DNA of 64,000 bases from Takakia lepidozioides. Taxonomy: Eukaryota; Streptophyta; Takakiopsida; Takakiales; Takakiaceae. The position numbers were made by a program, and so were the translations under genes. The DNA is taken from NCBI GenBank assembly GCA_030704615.1, contig CM060731.1:7006001-7070000 (forward strand), read 5' to 3'. The notes below the pieces were generated by a model. It was not told where the DNA came from. It worked only from the letters and a program-made list of their open reading frames with translations, and made no database searches. This document shows positions 32,940 to 43,563 of the stretch, piece by piece (position 1 is the stretch's first letter; each line of letters begins with the position of its first letter).

Positions 32940-34432
32940 TTAGTCTAAAAAAGCACGCCACACCTGATTTTAACGTACCCTGCCCCTTTGACTATTATTA
33001 CCGCTAGTGTCATAGGGGAGCACATTGCCACAATACTCAAATTCTCAAAGAAAACCTCAAACTTTCGTTAAAATACACCACCCCACTCCTACACACCCTA
33101 CACTTCGCAACAATTACGTCACTTACACCCTTAATCCTCAACAAAAGAAATATTGAAAGTGGCCAGCTTGCCACTACGTAACTGGTTCTCGTTCTGATAG
33201 AGCCCACCCCCGGGGGATTGGTATCCCGTGAGCATGCTCACGTGAGCACAACCCGCGGTCAAAGGGGTTAAATGTTTTCAAACCGCGATCATAGGAATTA
33301 CACGTTAACAGGCACGGTGCATATGAGTACCTTCAAATTTATTTCCTCAATGCGAAAATAACTTTTTTAGGGCTTAAACTGCCGATACCCGGACTGAAAA
33401 CCACAATTTTTGTTTTTCTGGGGTATCCAATTCGCATAACGTGAGGAACCCCATGCCTATAGGGTAACATGACTATCTTGTATAGGTGTTACTTGTTTCT
33501 TAAGTGATGCTATGAGGGCTATGTGAGAAGTTAAAAATAGTTTCGCAAAGTTTTTAGTTTCTCAATTTAGTTTTGCTGGAGAATATTCGAAAGGCATCTA
33601 GGGAATATCCTGAATATTCGCTTGTGCTCACCTCAGCATGCTCACATGCTACCCAACCTCCCCACCCGAAAGGAGGTTGGGTAGCGTGAGCACTAGTGTT
33701 ATTATTTCTGGCGAAATTTCGCACTTTTTCGACCTCAAAAATCAAAATCGAATATTCTGTCATAAATTCCCTGTTTTCTCATGGATGAAATCGCCAAAAT
33801 TCTCAAAATAAAATAAAAATCTTGGATGAATTCGCCTAATATGGATGAAAGTACAGAGGAGGATGATTCTGTCCAAATTTCAGTGGATGAGCAGAAAATA
33901 TGGCTATTTCCTGCAAAACTCAGTAGCAAGTCCTGTTCTTTTCAAAATTTGAAAAAAAACACACTGGTGAGCACGCTCACGCTGCTGTGCGCGTGCTCAC
34001 GTGACCTCAAGAAAAAATGCCCGAAAATTCGCGACTATTACCGAAAAGATGTTGCGGCGAAACTAAAATTGGAAATTTGTGCTCACGGGACCAAATTGTG
34101 CGCATGTGAGCAGACTTGTGCTCACATGAGCACAAACCTCACGTAGATGGGTTAGTCACCCTATCAAATCAATTCGTTAGGTTTAGGTTATGTTAGGTTA
34201 GATTAACCCTTAAGTGCCCAGACTCATTTTCACCCTCTCGTGGAAAAATCTACCCCACCTTCTACCACAAAAAGTTTCATAAAAATCCAACCGCCAGATT
34301 CAAAGATTATAAATGTAGAGTGGGGACCAAAAATTTGCTTCCGTAAATAATGGAAGCCAAAAAAACCAATTTTTAGCTTGCATCTGGGCAGTTTTGATTT
34401 TTTTTTTTTTTAAGAGTCTCGGGAATTCAGTT
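32940..34432. other. Gene-poor region with GTGAGC palindromes
   Basis: No convincing gene. At least six GTGAGCA/TGCTCAC words cluster at 33228-33250, 33624-33690, 33967-34012 and 34079-34140, several arranged as palindromes such as GTGAGCATGCTCAC. A perfect 14-bp inverted repeat with a 10-base loop sits at 33648-33685. Confidence 0.5.
33648..33685. repeat. Perfect 14-bp stem inverted repeat
   Basis: GCTACCCAACCTCC and its exact complement are separated by 10 bases and flanked by TGCTCAC and GTGAGCA, which extends the symmetry. It could be a hairpin or a small inverted-repeat element; no terminator-like T run follows. Confidence 0.7.
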
Positions 34433-34436
34433 CCCT

Positions 34437-34959
34437 TGTCGTGCGCATACATATCGCTACACAACTACATCGCTGTCCAAACCACACCACGCATATATGC
34501 ACAATAAAGTAGTCTGCCACAATGATAGAAAACTAAAGGACATTGTTCACACAAGAAACATGAAATCCAACACCATCACTCTTTAAAATAGTAGTCAAGC
34601 CAGGGGCATCCCAAGCTATGGGGACTCCACCCCACAACAACCTATACTCCCTACATAAGCACACTCAGATTCTAAAGCGTGAAGGAGCTCGGTCGCGCAG
34701 GCTCAACTCGAGAGAGATGAGCTACGCGACTGACGCTCTCGTGAAGATAAGACGGTTCAGGTATCAAACTAAACTTGACACTTGATTTAACACTTGACCT
34801 AAATCCAAGTGTTAAATACAAATAACTAGCTTTATTCTAGTTAGTTTCACACTGTGCTTATTTAACTTGACAGCTGTCGTGCGCATACGTATTGCTACAC
34901 AACTACATCGCTGTCCAAACCACACCACACATATATGCACAATAAAGTAGTCTGCCACA
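34437..34959 (-). repeat. 3' terminal repeats B1-A2-B2 of copy 2
   Basis: B2 is 34437-34521, A2 about 34525-34872 and B1 34875-34959. The two 85-bp B repeats are near-identical. The same order and junctions as in copy 1 show that the arrangement is a property of the family and not a chance rearrangement. Confidence 0.8.
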
Positions 34960-35224
34960 ATCGCCCCCCTAGCTGGTGGATAGGTCCCTCTAACTCCAAA
35001 TAGCTACAAGATGTAATAGCCACAGCCGTACTAAGTCCTCTATCACTGTCCCTATTGTACTCAAACTCTATTGACTAAGAGGCCGGGTACAAGAGTAGCC
35101 CCATCGTTAGTCGCCGTCTTGCAATCTGTGAACTTGAGCCAGGACCTCGTGTATTCATGGTCTCCTATAGCTGGGCCTTGCGTTTCTTGTTAGCCTTCCA
35201 TGGTTGTATCCACTCCCACTATCC

Positions 35225-36351
35225 AATGCAATGTGGACATAACCAATCCCCATCCGGAACCATCTCAAGAGGTGGAATCAAACATCCCATATGCCAACCT
35301 ATAGAGCATCGATCACACATCAGCATGGTGGCTGCCCCTCTAGCAGACCCACACAACATGCAGATACCACTGCCAGGTTTGGGTCAATCCTGCCATCGAC
35401 ATTCGGAAGGTGACATGGCGCACAATTACGCACATGGTCCTTCCAAGTTATGCCATCCCGACCCTCCAAGATCAAGACGCCTGAGGGTAAGACCTCTCGA
35501 ACCCTCAAAATAACACGTCTTGCAGTCACATCCAAGGTTGTAGGAGCAGTCTGCTGCAGATAGACATAGTCACCAGGGTTGAGTCTCCGAACCCCAAGAC
35601 GATAGCCCCCACCACGTATGGTAGCATACCTCAATGTATCACGATGTTGGGCAATGGCAAGGTTCTCGAAAGCCATGGGCATGACTTTCTTGAACAACTC
35701 TGCACGCTGATCACATGCACGTGCCCAAACGTCCGGATCGTCAAGGTTAAGAACTGTAGCAGCTTCTCTACGAATGGATGTAGGCAAATCCGGCCCTCAG
35801 CCAAAGAGAAGAAAGTATGGTGAGAAGGAGGCAAGTGATGCTTGCTTGCTAAACCTGTAGCCCATGGCTAACCAGGGTAACTGAAGGTCCCAATCTCCTA
35901 GGTGTCCCTTCTGCAAGCCATACTGTGGCCATCACCCTGGCCCGAGAATCACCCATCAGTGACACATTCTCCAAGATGTATACTGGAGATACAGCTTGAT
36001 GAAGCTGCAAGTGGCGCAAAACCCGCACCATCTCCCAAAACAGACCCGTCCTCGAGTCTCGCAATCCATTGCCATGCCCGGCTAATGAATGCCCTTGGCA
36101 GGGCCAACCTGCCACTACCAGATCAATGGAGCCAACCCGCTCCAAATCCTGCGCCCCCAGCAACGAAATGTCTGCTGGCAAGGCTTGTTGGTATCCACGA
36201 ACTGCAGACACTAGCAACAAATCAGGGTACTGCTGTACCAACTGAGCAACATGGCGCAGTGAGATGCATCGTGCAGTCTCATCCCTCTCCACATACAGGT
36301 AATGTCAAACTCGTACAGCTGCCTGCAGTACTGCAGCCAATCCAGTGCTGA
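35225..36351 (-). pseudogene. Methyltransferase-integrase deletion fusion with damaged PHD finger (copy 2)
   Basis: The first part carries methyltransferase motifs IV (GWPCQGHSLAG) and VI (YILENVSL). At about 35935 it jumps to the end of integrase (YGLQKGHLGDW in another frame). The integrase tail DDPDVWARACDQRAELFKKV then runs without the frameshift of copy 1 into the PHD region. A 13-bp deletion between TGCA repeats removes the first PHD cysteine pair and shifts the frame. Bases 35157-34960 are non-coding. Confidence 0.75.
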
Positions 36352-36694
36352 TCCCGCCAAACAAGTCCAGAAGGCATATGCCTTCATCCGGGCACTGCCA
36401 CACAAGAGGTGTGGTGTCCAATGGCGACAACTGAGGTGGTCCTGGTGCAATCACCGCACTCTCCTCTTCTCCTGATGGTACGAAGGCCTCTACCCAGGCT
36501 TGTTGTACCCGTCCATTGATCAGCAGCCTGTTGCAAATCCTTGCTCGTACCCCATAATGGAGTGTGAGCAACCATGGCAGGCAACACCGCCGTACCATGC
36601 ATGTCATCCTGCTCTGCTAGAGGTGGCACATCCTCTGCATGGGCATTGCCTTCCAGCAACTCTCCAGGCCAACTAACTGCAGCTGTAAAGGCGG

Positions 36695-38101
36695 CTAGTG
36701 TTGGCATCTTGCCCGCTGGGCAGCCGCAATACCCCCAATGAATGTCACAGGGAGTTGTGCACGACGACCATCCCCTGACTGCCATCCAGGCCTGTAGGAC
36801 GCTGACTCCTCCCAAAAGTCCAGGGTGAAGCCCATGGGATATAACACTGCCCCACCAACGAGGACATCGTAAGAAACCGCGTCTGTCACAATGGCCTTGG
36901 CTCGCATCACTGAGCCATCTATAGGATGATCTGGCTGTAGTCTAATGGCCAACTCACGCCGTGTCATGCCCCGAGCCTGCTCTGATCCTCCCAGAGATGT
37001 CTGTATCTGGAAAGGACAAGGCTCCATATCCGCCTCCATGAGGCCCAAACCTGCAATAGCAGCTCTGCCCAACATCAGTGGCTGAGCTCCCGAGTCCAAC
37101 AAGACCCGCAGTGGCCGGTACTTCTTGCCTGCCGGTCCACTCAAAGAGAAAATGCCATCCTGGTTGTCTAACAAGACAACTCCAGGTGTCACCATGGCGC
37201 GCTCAAAGGCTGGCCTAGCTGGCAGCTCCGTCAACCTGGCAGCTGCAGCTTGCCATGGCGTAGCCGTGGCAGTCTTGACCCTCAAATCCGAGGATCCCTT
37301 TGCCACTACACCTTCCAGTAACTTTGCAGAAGATGAAGTGACCTCCCTACTCTCACAGAGTGTTGCTGCTAGTCTGAACACTGCAGCTGGTCTTACCCCC
37401 GGCGTCGTAATCATGGTTGCCGAGAACAGTGGGGCTCGACACACAGAGGTGGCTGCCCCCAATAACACACCGGCTGCACTAGCCTTGGTAGCAGGTGTCA
37501 GTGATGCACGTGTAGCTCTCCCCAATGACATAGTAACCTCCGCCTCGGTAACAGTCGGGCGAGAACTAGGTGCCATGGATGGCGTCGACACTGTCTCCGC
37601 CAATGTGAATGACTGAGGAAGCCTCGCCTGACGGCTTGCCTCCCCACGATGTGGATCCAATTCCACCTCTGCACCTCGTGGCTCAGGAACTCGTGCTGCT
37701 CCTCGAGTCACGGCTGCAGCAGACTTCACCTGCTCTAGTGGTAGTGCTGCTCCGCACATGAATCCCATGCTTCCCATATCTCCTCCCTCAGGAACAGGAG
37801 GTGGACCATCCCGCCTGGGAGCCGTTACCACCTGAGCTGTAGCCATGGCAGCGAGCCTCTGCTCTAGCTGCTGAAGCCGGTTGGCCATGCCTTGGTCAAC
37901 ACCCTGACCTCCGCGTACTTGGCCATGTTGAGCTTGCCCTTGGCCTGCACCTCGTGCCCAGCCACCTCGTCCTCTCTGGGCTGGTCCACCTCGCCCCCGG
38001 CCACCATTGTTCCCTTGGAACTGGCCTGGGCGCAACTCAGGATGCAAGTCATAACATTGGGCATCTCCATGCCCATACTTGCCACAATGCCCACACTGCA
38101 A
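36695..38101 (-). pseudogene. Gag C-terminus joined in frame to retropepsin (copy 2)
   Basis: 468 open codons. They begin just after a TAA that replaces a CAG of copy 1, then carry the zinc knuckle CGHCGKYGHGDAQC, the Gly/Arg tail, a long Ala/Thr/Pro linker and the protease with VLLDSGAQ. This shows that gag and protease share one frame in the family. The frame breaks near 36700, before the methyltransferase. Confidence 0.75.
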
Positions 38102-39336
38102 TTATGCAGGCTGTGCTTGTGCCGACCTTTTGCCACTCTCTGGGCAATCTCTCTTGACATGGGGTCTCCACATGTCCAATATATCACCCCTGGTTGCTGT
38201 TGGCTTGCAAAAGATGCTACTGGCCTCTGCACCTGAGGTCCCCTGTAAGCTCCATGGAACTTGGGTTGGGAAACCTTGCCCCCCTGACCATGCTGTTGGG
38301 CAGTCCGTTGTGCCTGTGGGCTGGCAGCTGCGCCTCGTGCAGGCATGTCTTTGCCAAATCCAATGGTAACAACTCGCTCCTCCACCATGTTGAGCTCAAT
38401 CCGCTCAGCCAGCAGAAACACATCTGCTAATGTGGGTTGGGCTGCTTGTAATAGGGTTGCATCCCGCACCCTTCTCCTGAGCTCCTTGTCCAAAATTCCA
38501 TACCAGAACTGGATTGCCTGAGCTTCAGTAACCCCTTGGGTCACACTTATCAAGCGCCTCATACGAGTGTACGCCTCTCGCAGGCTCTCACTGGGTTTGC
38601 GCTGGAAGTCTTGCAAACTTTGCAGCTTCTCTGTCCGTACACCTTGGTAGTTCCTCCGCAACTCCTAGAAGAACTCCACCACCGGGTTGAATGTAGGCAC
38701 ATGTGTTGTAGTCGTGGCAGGAAGAGTAGTAGCACCTTTTGAACTGGTACCACCTGCAGAAGTACCGGCACTACTTGTTCCACTACTAGTGCTGGCAGTG
38801 GGAGATATTGGTGCTGATGCAGCTACTGGTCGCGTCGTGCCTTGAGTAATGGAGATGTAGTCAGGTGACCAATACATCCTCCACTCCTCAATTTCTGCTT
38901 CATGTCCTCGCATGAACTCGTGGTAATCGTCTATAGGCGGGCCTTCCAAATGTTGTAACAATCCCTTCCACGCCATGAATGGGGTGAACAGCTGTGGATT
39001 GCGCATCTGCTGCAAATCACACCAACGGTCGAACTCCTAGATAAAGTCATCCAGCTCGATTGTGCCCACAACTCCAGAGTACCTGCGAGGCCCTTTGGTA
39101 GCTCCATACATCTCCTCCATGTCGTCCCACAACAATGGCGAAGCAAACTGCACACTTGTTGATGAAGCCTCCGGGTCTGTGTCAGACTCTACAGTAGTTG
39201 AGGGTGGGGGTGAAGGTGGTCTGAACCAAATACCTCGTCTTGTGAACCCACTCTCACTGTTACTGCCTGTAGCCGTACTCCCCTCAAAACCCTTGGGTAA
39301 CTCCGTGATGACACTCACAATGTGCACCTCCCCCAT
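38102..39336 (-). pseudogene. gag: Gag N-terminal and core region (copy 2)
   Basis: Starts with an ATG at 39336 (MGEVHIVSVITELPKG), which supports the gag start that copy 1 has lost. In-frame TAG codons stand at 39037-39039 (shared with copy 1) and 38665-38667 (CAG in copy 1). One base is lost near 38170, which destroys the first zinc knuckle. Confidence 0.75.
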
Positions 39337-39856
39337 GTGACACTATAATGCTCTAGTACTAATTCTAATAGTGACACGGGTGGGCACCTGTTGCAGTTTA
39401 AGGGTCATATCCCAGTGGCTCAGGGCACCTGCACCTGCATCCACCGCAAGAACTCCTATGGTTGGCTGGTCATCAACCCAGTCTCACCATAGAAGAAACA
39501 CTGGTGGTCGTGCTGGTCATCACTCCAGCCTCACCACCGACAGCATACCCTAGGATTGACCGGTGATCAAATCCGGCCTAATCCCTATGAAAGCAAGCAC
39601 CCACACAAAACCAACATGGCGCACAGTCAAGCATGCAAGTGTTGGGGGGGATCCAAACACAAGAAATCAAAACATCAACACCCCCACACCAAAATCCATC
39701 TGCAATGCTGATCCTGCAGAATATCCCAGCCCAAAACCCCGGACTGACTGGCCTCCACCAAGAGAGGCTTTGGCAACTACACGTACAAAGTAATGAAAAT
39801 AGTAAAGAGAGGGAGGGGAAGAATAGAAGCCCGACCAAGCAAGATCTAATCCTGAT

Positions 39857-40504
39857 CTATGCTATCAACTGCCAGACTTCTCTCAAAGTGTCTCGCTCTG
39901 CATGATGGTAAGGTGCAGGAGGTATATCTATGTCTAGAAACCTGCCACTAACCTTGTCCCAAGCTACAGTAGCTCGCTCTAACCAAACCTCCTCCTCTTT
40001 CTGCCAGGTAGAGACAAAGCAATACTCCCCTATCTCCCGCTCACTGAACACTAAAGAAAATAAAGGTAGGGTCTGACAGTCTCTCAACTCGAAAGCCTTG
40101 AGACGGTTGCGGGTGTCCTCATTGCGAATGACTGCATCTCCTTCAAGCAGAACAAACTTGTCATTGCTAATGAACCCCCGCTCGTGGTTGCCTTGTGCAG
40201 AGCGTGTCCGGCTGCAACCATGTCTGATTGCACAAACTTGTGTCCCTCCTGGTCCTCTGCTCCAGTACACCACGGCCTTGTGGCTGAACACCTTGGTCCC
40301 CGGGGCTGTCTTTGGCTGTGTTCCAAGCCTAGCTTTCACCCACTTTGGTATTTCACCTACAGCTGCAGAACTGCTGGCTCCAACAGAGTTCTGACTGTCC
40401 AAAGCAATATTGAGGCCCTCAACGCCAACTACAGCAGTTTGTTGTCTACTGCTAATGCCTGCCTCCCAGTATGCAATCAACTCATCCAACTGTTCTCCAC
40501 TCAA
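39857..40504 (-). CDS. ORF0 upstream of gag, intact in copy 2
   Basis: 215 codons from the conserved stretch LSGEQLDELIAYWEAG to the TAG stop at 39857. The frame has no ATG and stays open upstream to about 40663 (268 codons), with protein-like sequence such as VFEGIVVERGNLPIYG. It contains SAAVGEIPKWVKARLG, RGFISNDKFVLLEGDAVI and a tryptophan-rich end. I recognise no family. It lies between the leader and gag, about 520 bases before the gag start. The intact frame despite decay of gag and pol in the same copy suggests selection or youth. Confidence 0.6.
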   Translation of the reverse strand: MSGEQLDELIAYWEAGISSRQQTAVVGVEGLNIALDSQNSVGASSSAAVGEIPKWVKARLGTQPKTAPGTKVFSHKAVVYWSRGPGGTQVCAIRHGCSRTRSAQGNHERGFISNDKFVLLEGDAVIRNEDTRNRLKAFELRDCQTLPLFSLVFSEREIGEYCFVSTWQKEEEVWLERATVAWDKVSGRFLDIDIPPAPYHHAERDTLREVWQLIA

Positions 40505-41003
40505 ATCAGTCTGAGTTCCTTGGGAAACATAAATCTTGTCCCCTTGTGTGCACAGGCTAAGAGATGAGACCTGCCCTTCAATTACGTCCTCATTTCCCCA
40601 GCCATAGATAGGTAGATTTCCCCTTTCTACAACTATCCCCTCAAAAACTGTGTCAAACGGAGTTCATTTGCCAAAGATATGACCAATTACGCTCTAACTC
40701 ATTTAAATTAGATCAAAAAGGTTTTTTTTTTTTTTTTTTTTTGACACCAAAACGTTCTCCCCATTAAAAGTTGTTCCCAGGTTTCATTTGTGGTTACAGG
40801 CGCACCACCACAGGCTTGCTTTCTTAGTGAGCTGCTTTGCTCCAGCCAAGATCCGTGTTCTGCTCCAACAACGACTTTCGAGCTCGGGTGTATGGCTGTG
40901 GCGATGGCCTGTGCAGTGTCACGCATCTCGGCAGCACCTGCATTGGCCGTCTCGCACTCCTCCCTAGCTTCTTCTGATCCGAGAGAGAGAGCAGGCAGGA
41001 GCC

Positions 41004-41339
41004 ATGAGTTTTCGGTTTCACCAGTACCAGGTGGTGGGGCGGGCGCTGCCTACCCCCACCGATGAGCAGCCGAAGGCGTACCGCATGAAGCTGTGGGCAA
41101 CCAACGAAGTGCGGGCAAAGTCCAAGTTTTGGTACTTCCTCATGAAGTTGAAGAAGGTGAAGAGGTCACACGGGCAGATTCTTGCCATCAATGAGATCTT
41201 TGAGAAGTATCCCACCACAATCAAGAACTTTGGCATTTGGGTGAGGTACCAGAGCCGAACAGGCTACCACAATATGTACAAGGAGTACCGCGACACCACT
41301 CTGAATGGAGCAGTAGAGCAAATGTATGATGAAATGGCA
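41004..41339 (+). pseudogene. RPL18A: Captured 5' part of 60S ribosomal protein L18a (eL20)
   Basis: 112 codons from [20 protein letters not shown] to VEQMYDEMA, nearly identical to plant L18a, preceded by a pyrimidine-rich 5' UTR-like stretch. The match stops exactly before GTGGGG, a plausible splice donor, and the last third (about 65 residues) is missing. It is antisense to the element. Confidence 0.85.
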
Positions 41340-41781
41340 GTGGGGTCGGAAAGGGCTACCCACCTCCATCTCTCCGTGTCTCTCTCCATCCGTCGGCTAC
41401 AGCAGAGATTTGTTGAGTGATAAGGATAGACCAAACAATGTGGACAGGAGCGATGGGGGGGGAGGGGATTATTGTTGGCTTAGAATGGTTTCTGCCTTCC
41501 TGTTACTGCCCGTGTTTGCTTCAGTGTGCAATTTACAGGTCAGGGATTGGCGACAACAGGCACCAGATTGCCCCGTCACCACCCCACAAAGCACATCTAG
41601 CTCCTCCGTTGTCAACAACTTTGGTCTTTTTCAGGTGGTGATTTGTGTCCGCCAGACTTGTGCTTCCTGGCCCCAGCCCTGCTCCATCCTCTCCTGGTCA
41701 TCCTCTCGGCGTCCTTGCCAAGCTGACCCATAAACCGCTTCTCCAAGCAGTCCTCTAGGTCCCTGTCGTAGTTGTCATTTC

Positions 41782-41865
41782 ATTTTGCTGGCGGGACATT
41801 TCAAGGGGAAGTGTGTCGTCTTTCTGAAGCAGGTGGAATCTGGCCTTCTTCTGGTTAAAGGCACT
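41782..41865 (+). pseudogene. RPL6: Captured fragment of 60S ribosomal protein L6 (eL6)
   Basis: ILLAGHFKGKCVVFLKQVES plus GLLLVKGTF matches the conserved L6 segment (family FKGKRVVFLKQ...SGLLLVTGPF). Only about 28 residues remain, antisense to the element. Confidence 0.75.
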
Positions 41866-42022
41866 TTCCAGGAAATCTTGGTACATGTTCACCAACGACT
41901 CACAAATGAGCAAGACCCTCTCGAGTCTTACGTCTCACACATCCATATAGTTGAGTGGGGCAGCGGCTTCAGAACCCGGCATCTTTCTTACAGTCAAAAC
42001 AGTCAGCCCGCTTTGTCACCAC

Positions 42023-42310
42023 CGCTGAAGTCAATCCCCGGAGCTCACGGTGCTTGTGCACAGGGTTGACAATCCAGTTGATGCGTGGGTCTTTACGGAT
42101 CACCGAGTGTGCAGTATCAACCCGTATCACTTCAAAGTACTTGTATGTTGAATCTTGGTTAATCCAATAAGAATTAAGAACCCTGAGACCTCCAAGTTTG
42201 CGGCCAGCACGCTCCTCAGCTACAGACCGCAGGATTTGCTGAAACTTGAGCTGGGTAATACCCTGATTCTTGGGCTTTCCATAAACGATACCCTTGCTCA
42301 CAGGCCTCTT
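42023..42310 (-). pseudogene. RPL15: Captured internal exon of 60S ribosomal protein L15 (eL15)
   Basis: [13 protein letters not shown] ... [20 protein letters not shown] ... [12 protein letters not shown] is clearly L15, about 96 of 204 residues. It begins and ends abruptly; the end is followed by GTGGTG, a possible splice donor. That favours capture of genomic DNA and not of mRNA. It is in sense with the element. Confidence 0.85.
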
Positions 42311-42633
42311 CAATCCAAAAAACGGGCTGGCTTGGAGTCACCCACGGCAAGCCCTTTGTCTCCACTCCACACGGGCAGCCCTGAGACGATGACAGGATCG
42401 CTGCAGAAGAATCTAGGCACAAAAAAGAGCTAACCTCTAACCCGTCGTTACTTGATGAATCAATCAGGCAGCATTCATCTCTAGTAGCCTGAGCAAGCTC
42501 TCTACTAAACGCGTGACTCCAGCAAGATCCGCTAGTGGTAACTGCAAGTGAAGTATCCGCCGCAAGCTTAATAGCTTTCTGCCGCTCCGGAATGGTTAAA
42601 CACTCAGCTGAATTATTCACAGACCTATATCAT

Positions 42634-43066
42634 ACCAAGGTATATTATAATAGTGCTAAAACAAACATCATATCTAGCTTAGCACTAGAAAACTAGATAG
42701 GATCATCTCTCTCGAGTGATAGAAAACTAAAGGACATTGTTCACACAAGAAACATGAAATCCAACACCATCACTCTTTAAAATAGTAGTCAAGCCAGGGG
42801 CACCCTAAGCTATGGGGACTCCACCCCACAACAACCTATCCTCCCTTCATAAGCACACTCAGATTCTGAAGCGTGAAGGAACTCGGTCGCGCAGGCTCAA
42901 CTCGAGAGAGATGAGCCGCACGACTGACGCTCTCGTGAAGATAAGACGGTTCAGGTGTCAAACTAAACTTGACACCTGACTTAACACTTGAACTAAATCC
43001 AAGTGTTAAATACAAATAACTAGCTTTGTTCTAGTTAGTTTCACACTGTGTTTATTTAACTTGACA
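42634..43066 (-). repeat. 5' terminal repeat A1 plus tail of copy 2
   Basis: 433 bp matching 2171-2613 over its whole length, including the tail that is absent from the 3' repeats. It begins TGTCAAGTTAAATAAA on the minus strand and ends at CTTGGT, followed by ATGATATAGG, partly like a tRNA-Met primer site. Confidence 0.75.
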
Positions 43067-43399
43067 CCCTACCTGATAACACACATTCCCAGAAATTTTC
43101 AGTTTTTCCTGGTATGTTTCCAACTGGGCTCCTTTGTAGTGAAAAAAGGGGCTTCTCATTTTAGATTAATAGCGTCTTGAATGCATCACGGGCCCACACA
43201 TGGTGGGGCCTGCAAAAAACAGAGGGTCACCCCCACCCCACCCTGCCCATGGGTCTGCAGGGCTGGTATGCAGCATGGAGGGTCTCCTCATGCCCCACTT
43301 GGTAGACCCGCAGACCTGCCGGAGGGGCTCTCCTTAGGCGCATACGCTAATCCATGTCGAAATATAGAATAAATCAATTAAAATTTGAAGGTTGGTGAG

Positions 43400-43500
43400 A
43401 AAGTGGTACGTATATAGTGGTTAAATGTAGTCCTTGCAAGTATGGTGGTCGTGGTTTCAAATCTTGCATGATAATATGGTATGTAGAGATACCTCCAAGC
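43400..43500 (+). repeat. Possible tRNA-derived SINE head
   Basis: TATAGTGGTTAAATG resembles a pol III A box and GTGGTTTCAAATC, about 40 bases on, resembles a B box. The stretch does not fold into a convincing tRNA as written. Confidence 0.3.
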
Positions 43501-43563
43501 AAATTTTTTGAAGTTGGGAAAACTCATAAAATCTCTTAAAAATTCTTAAGTCCTAGATAAAGG

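Larger units (their letters stand above)
40783..42633 (-). other. Captured host-gene cassette of copy 2
   Basis: Same slot and nearly the same length as 2614-4470 in copy 1, but unrelated content: pieces of ribosomal proteins L18a, L6 and L15 in mixed orientation, plus unassigned frames (for example 42216-42620 minus, with LTIPERQKAIKLAADTSLAV). A further charged minus-strand segment near 41660-41780 (DLEDCLEKRFMGQLGKDAER) is coding-like but unnamed. Confidence 0.6.
34437..43066 (-). mobile_element. Ty3/gypsy retrotransposon copy 2 (deleted derivative)
   Basis: An 8.6-kb relative of the element at 2171-14172, in inverse orientation. Plus-strand CCCT borders both ends (34433-34436 and 43067-43070), a 4-bp target duplication. 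Order on the minus strand: A1 and tail, captured cassette of ribosomal protein pieces, leader, intact ORF0, gag, protease, truncated methyltransferase fused to the integrase end, damaged PHD finger, B1-A2-B2. RT, RNase H and most of integrase are gone (equivalent to about 9455-12668 of copy 1), so it could only move with help. Confidence 0.85.

Noticed and set aside
34178-34210. Telomere-like GGTTAGGTTAG words
   Set aside because: Only a few imperfect units, flanked by ordinary sequence; no extended array.
41004-41339. Functional ribosomal protein L18a gene
   Set aside because: The last third is missing, it lies antisense inside a retrotransposon, and pieces of two other ribosomal genes follow directly.
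43400-43500. Functional tRNA gene
   Set aside because: Box-like motifs are present but no cloverleaf with a paired acceptor stem is evident.
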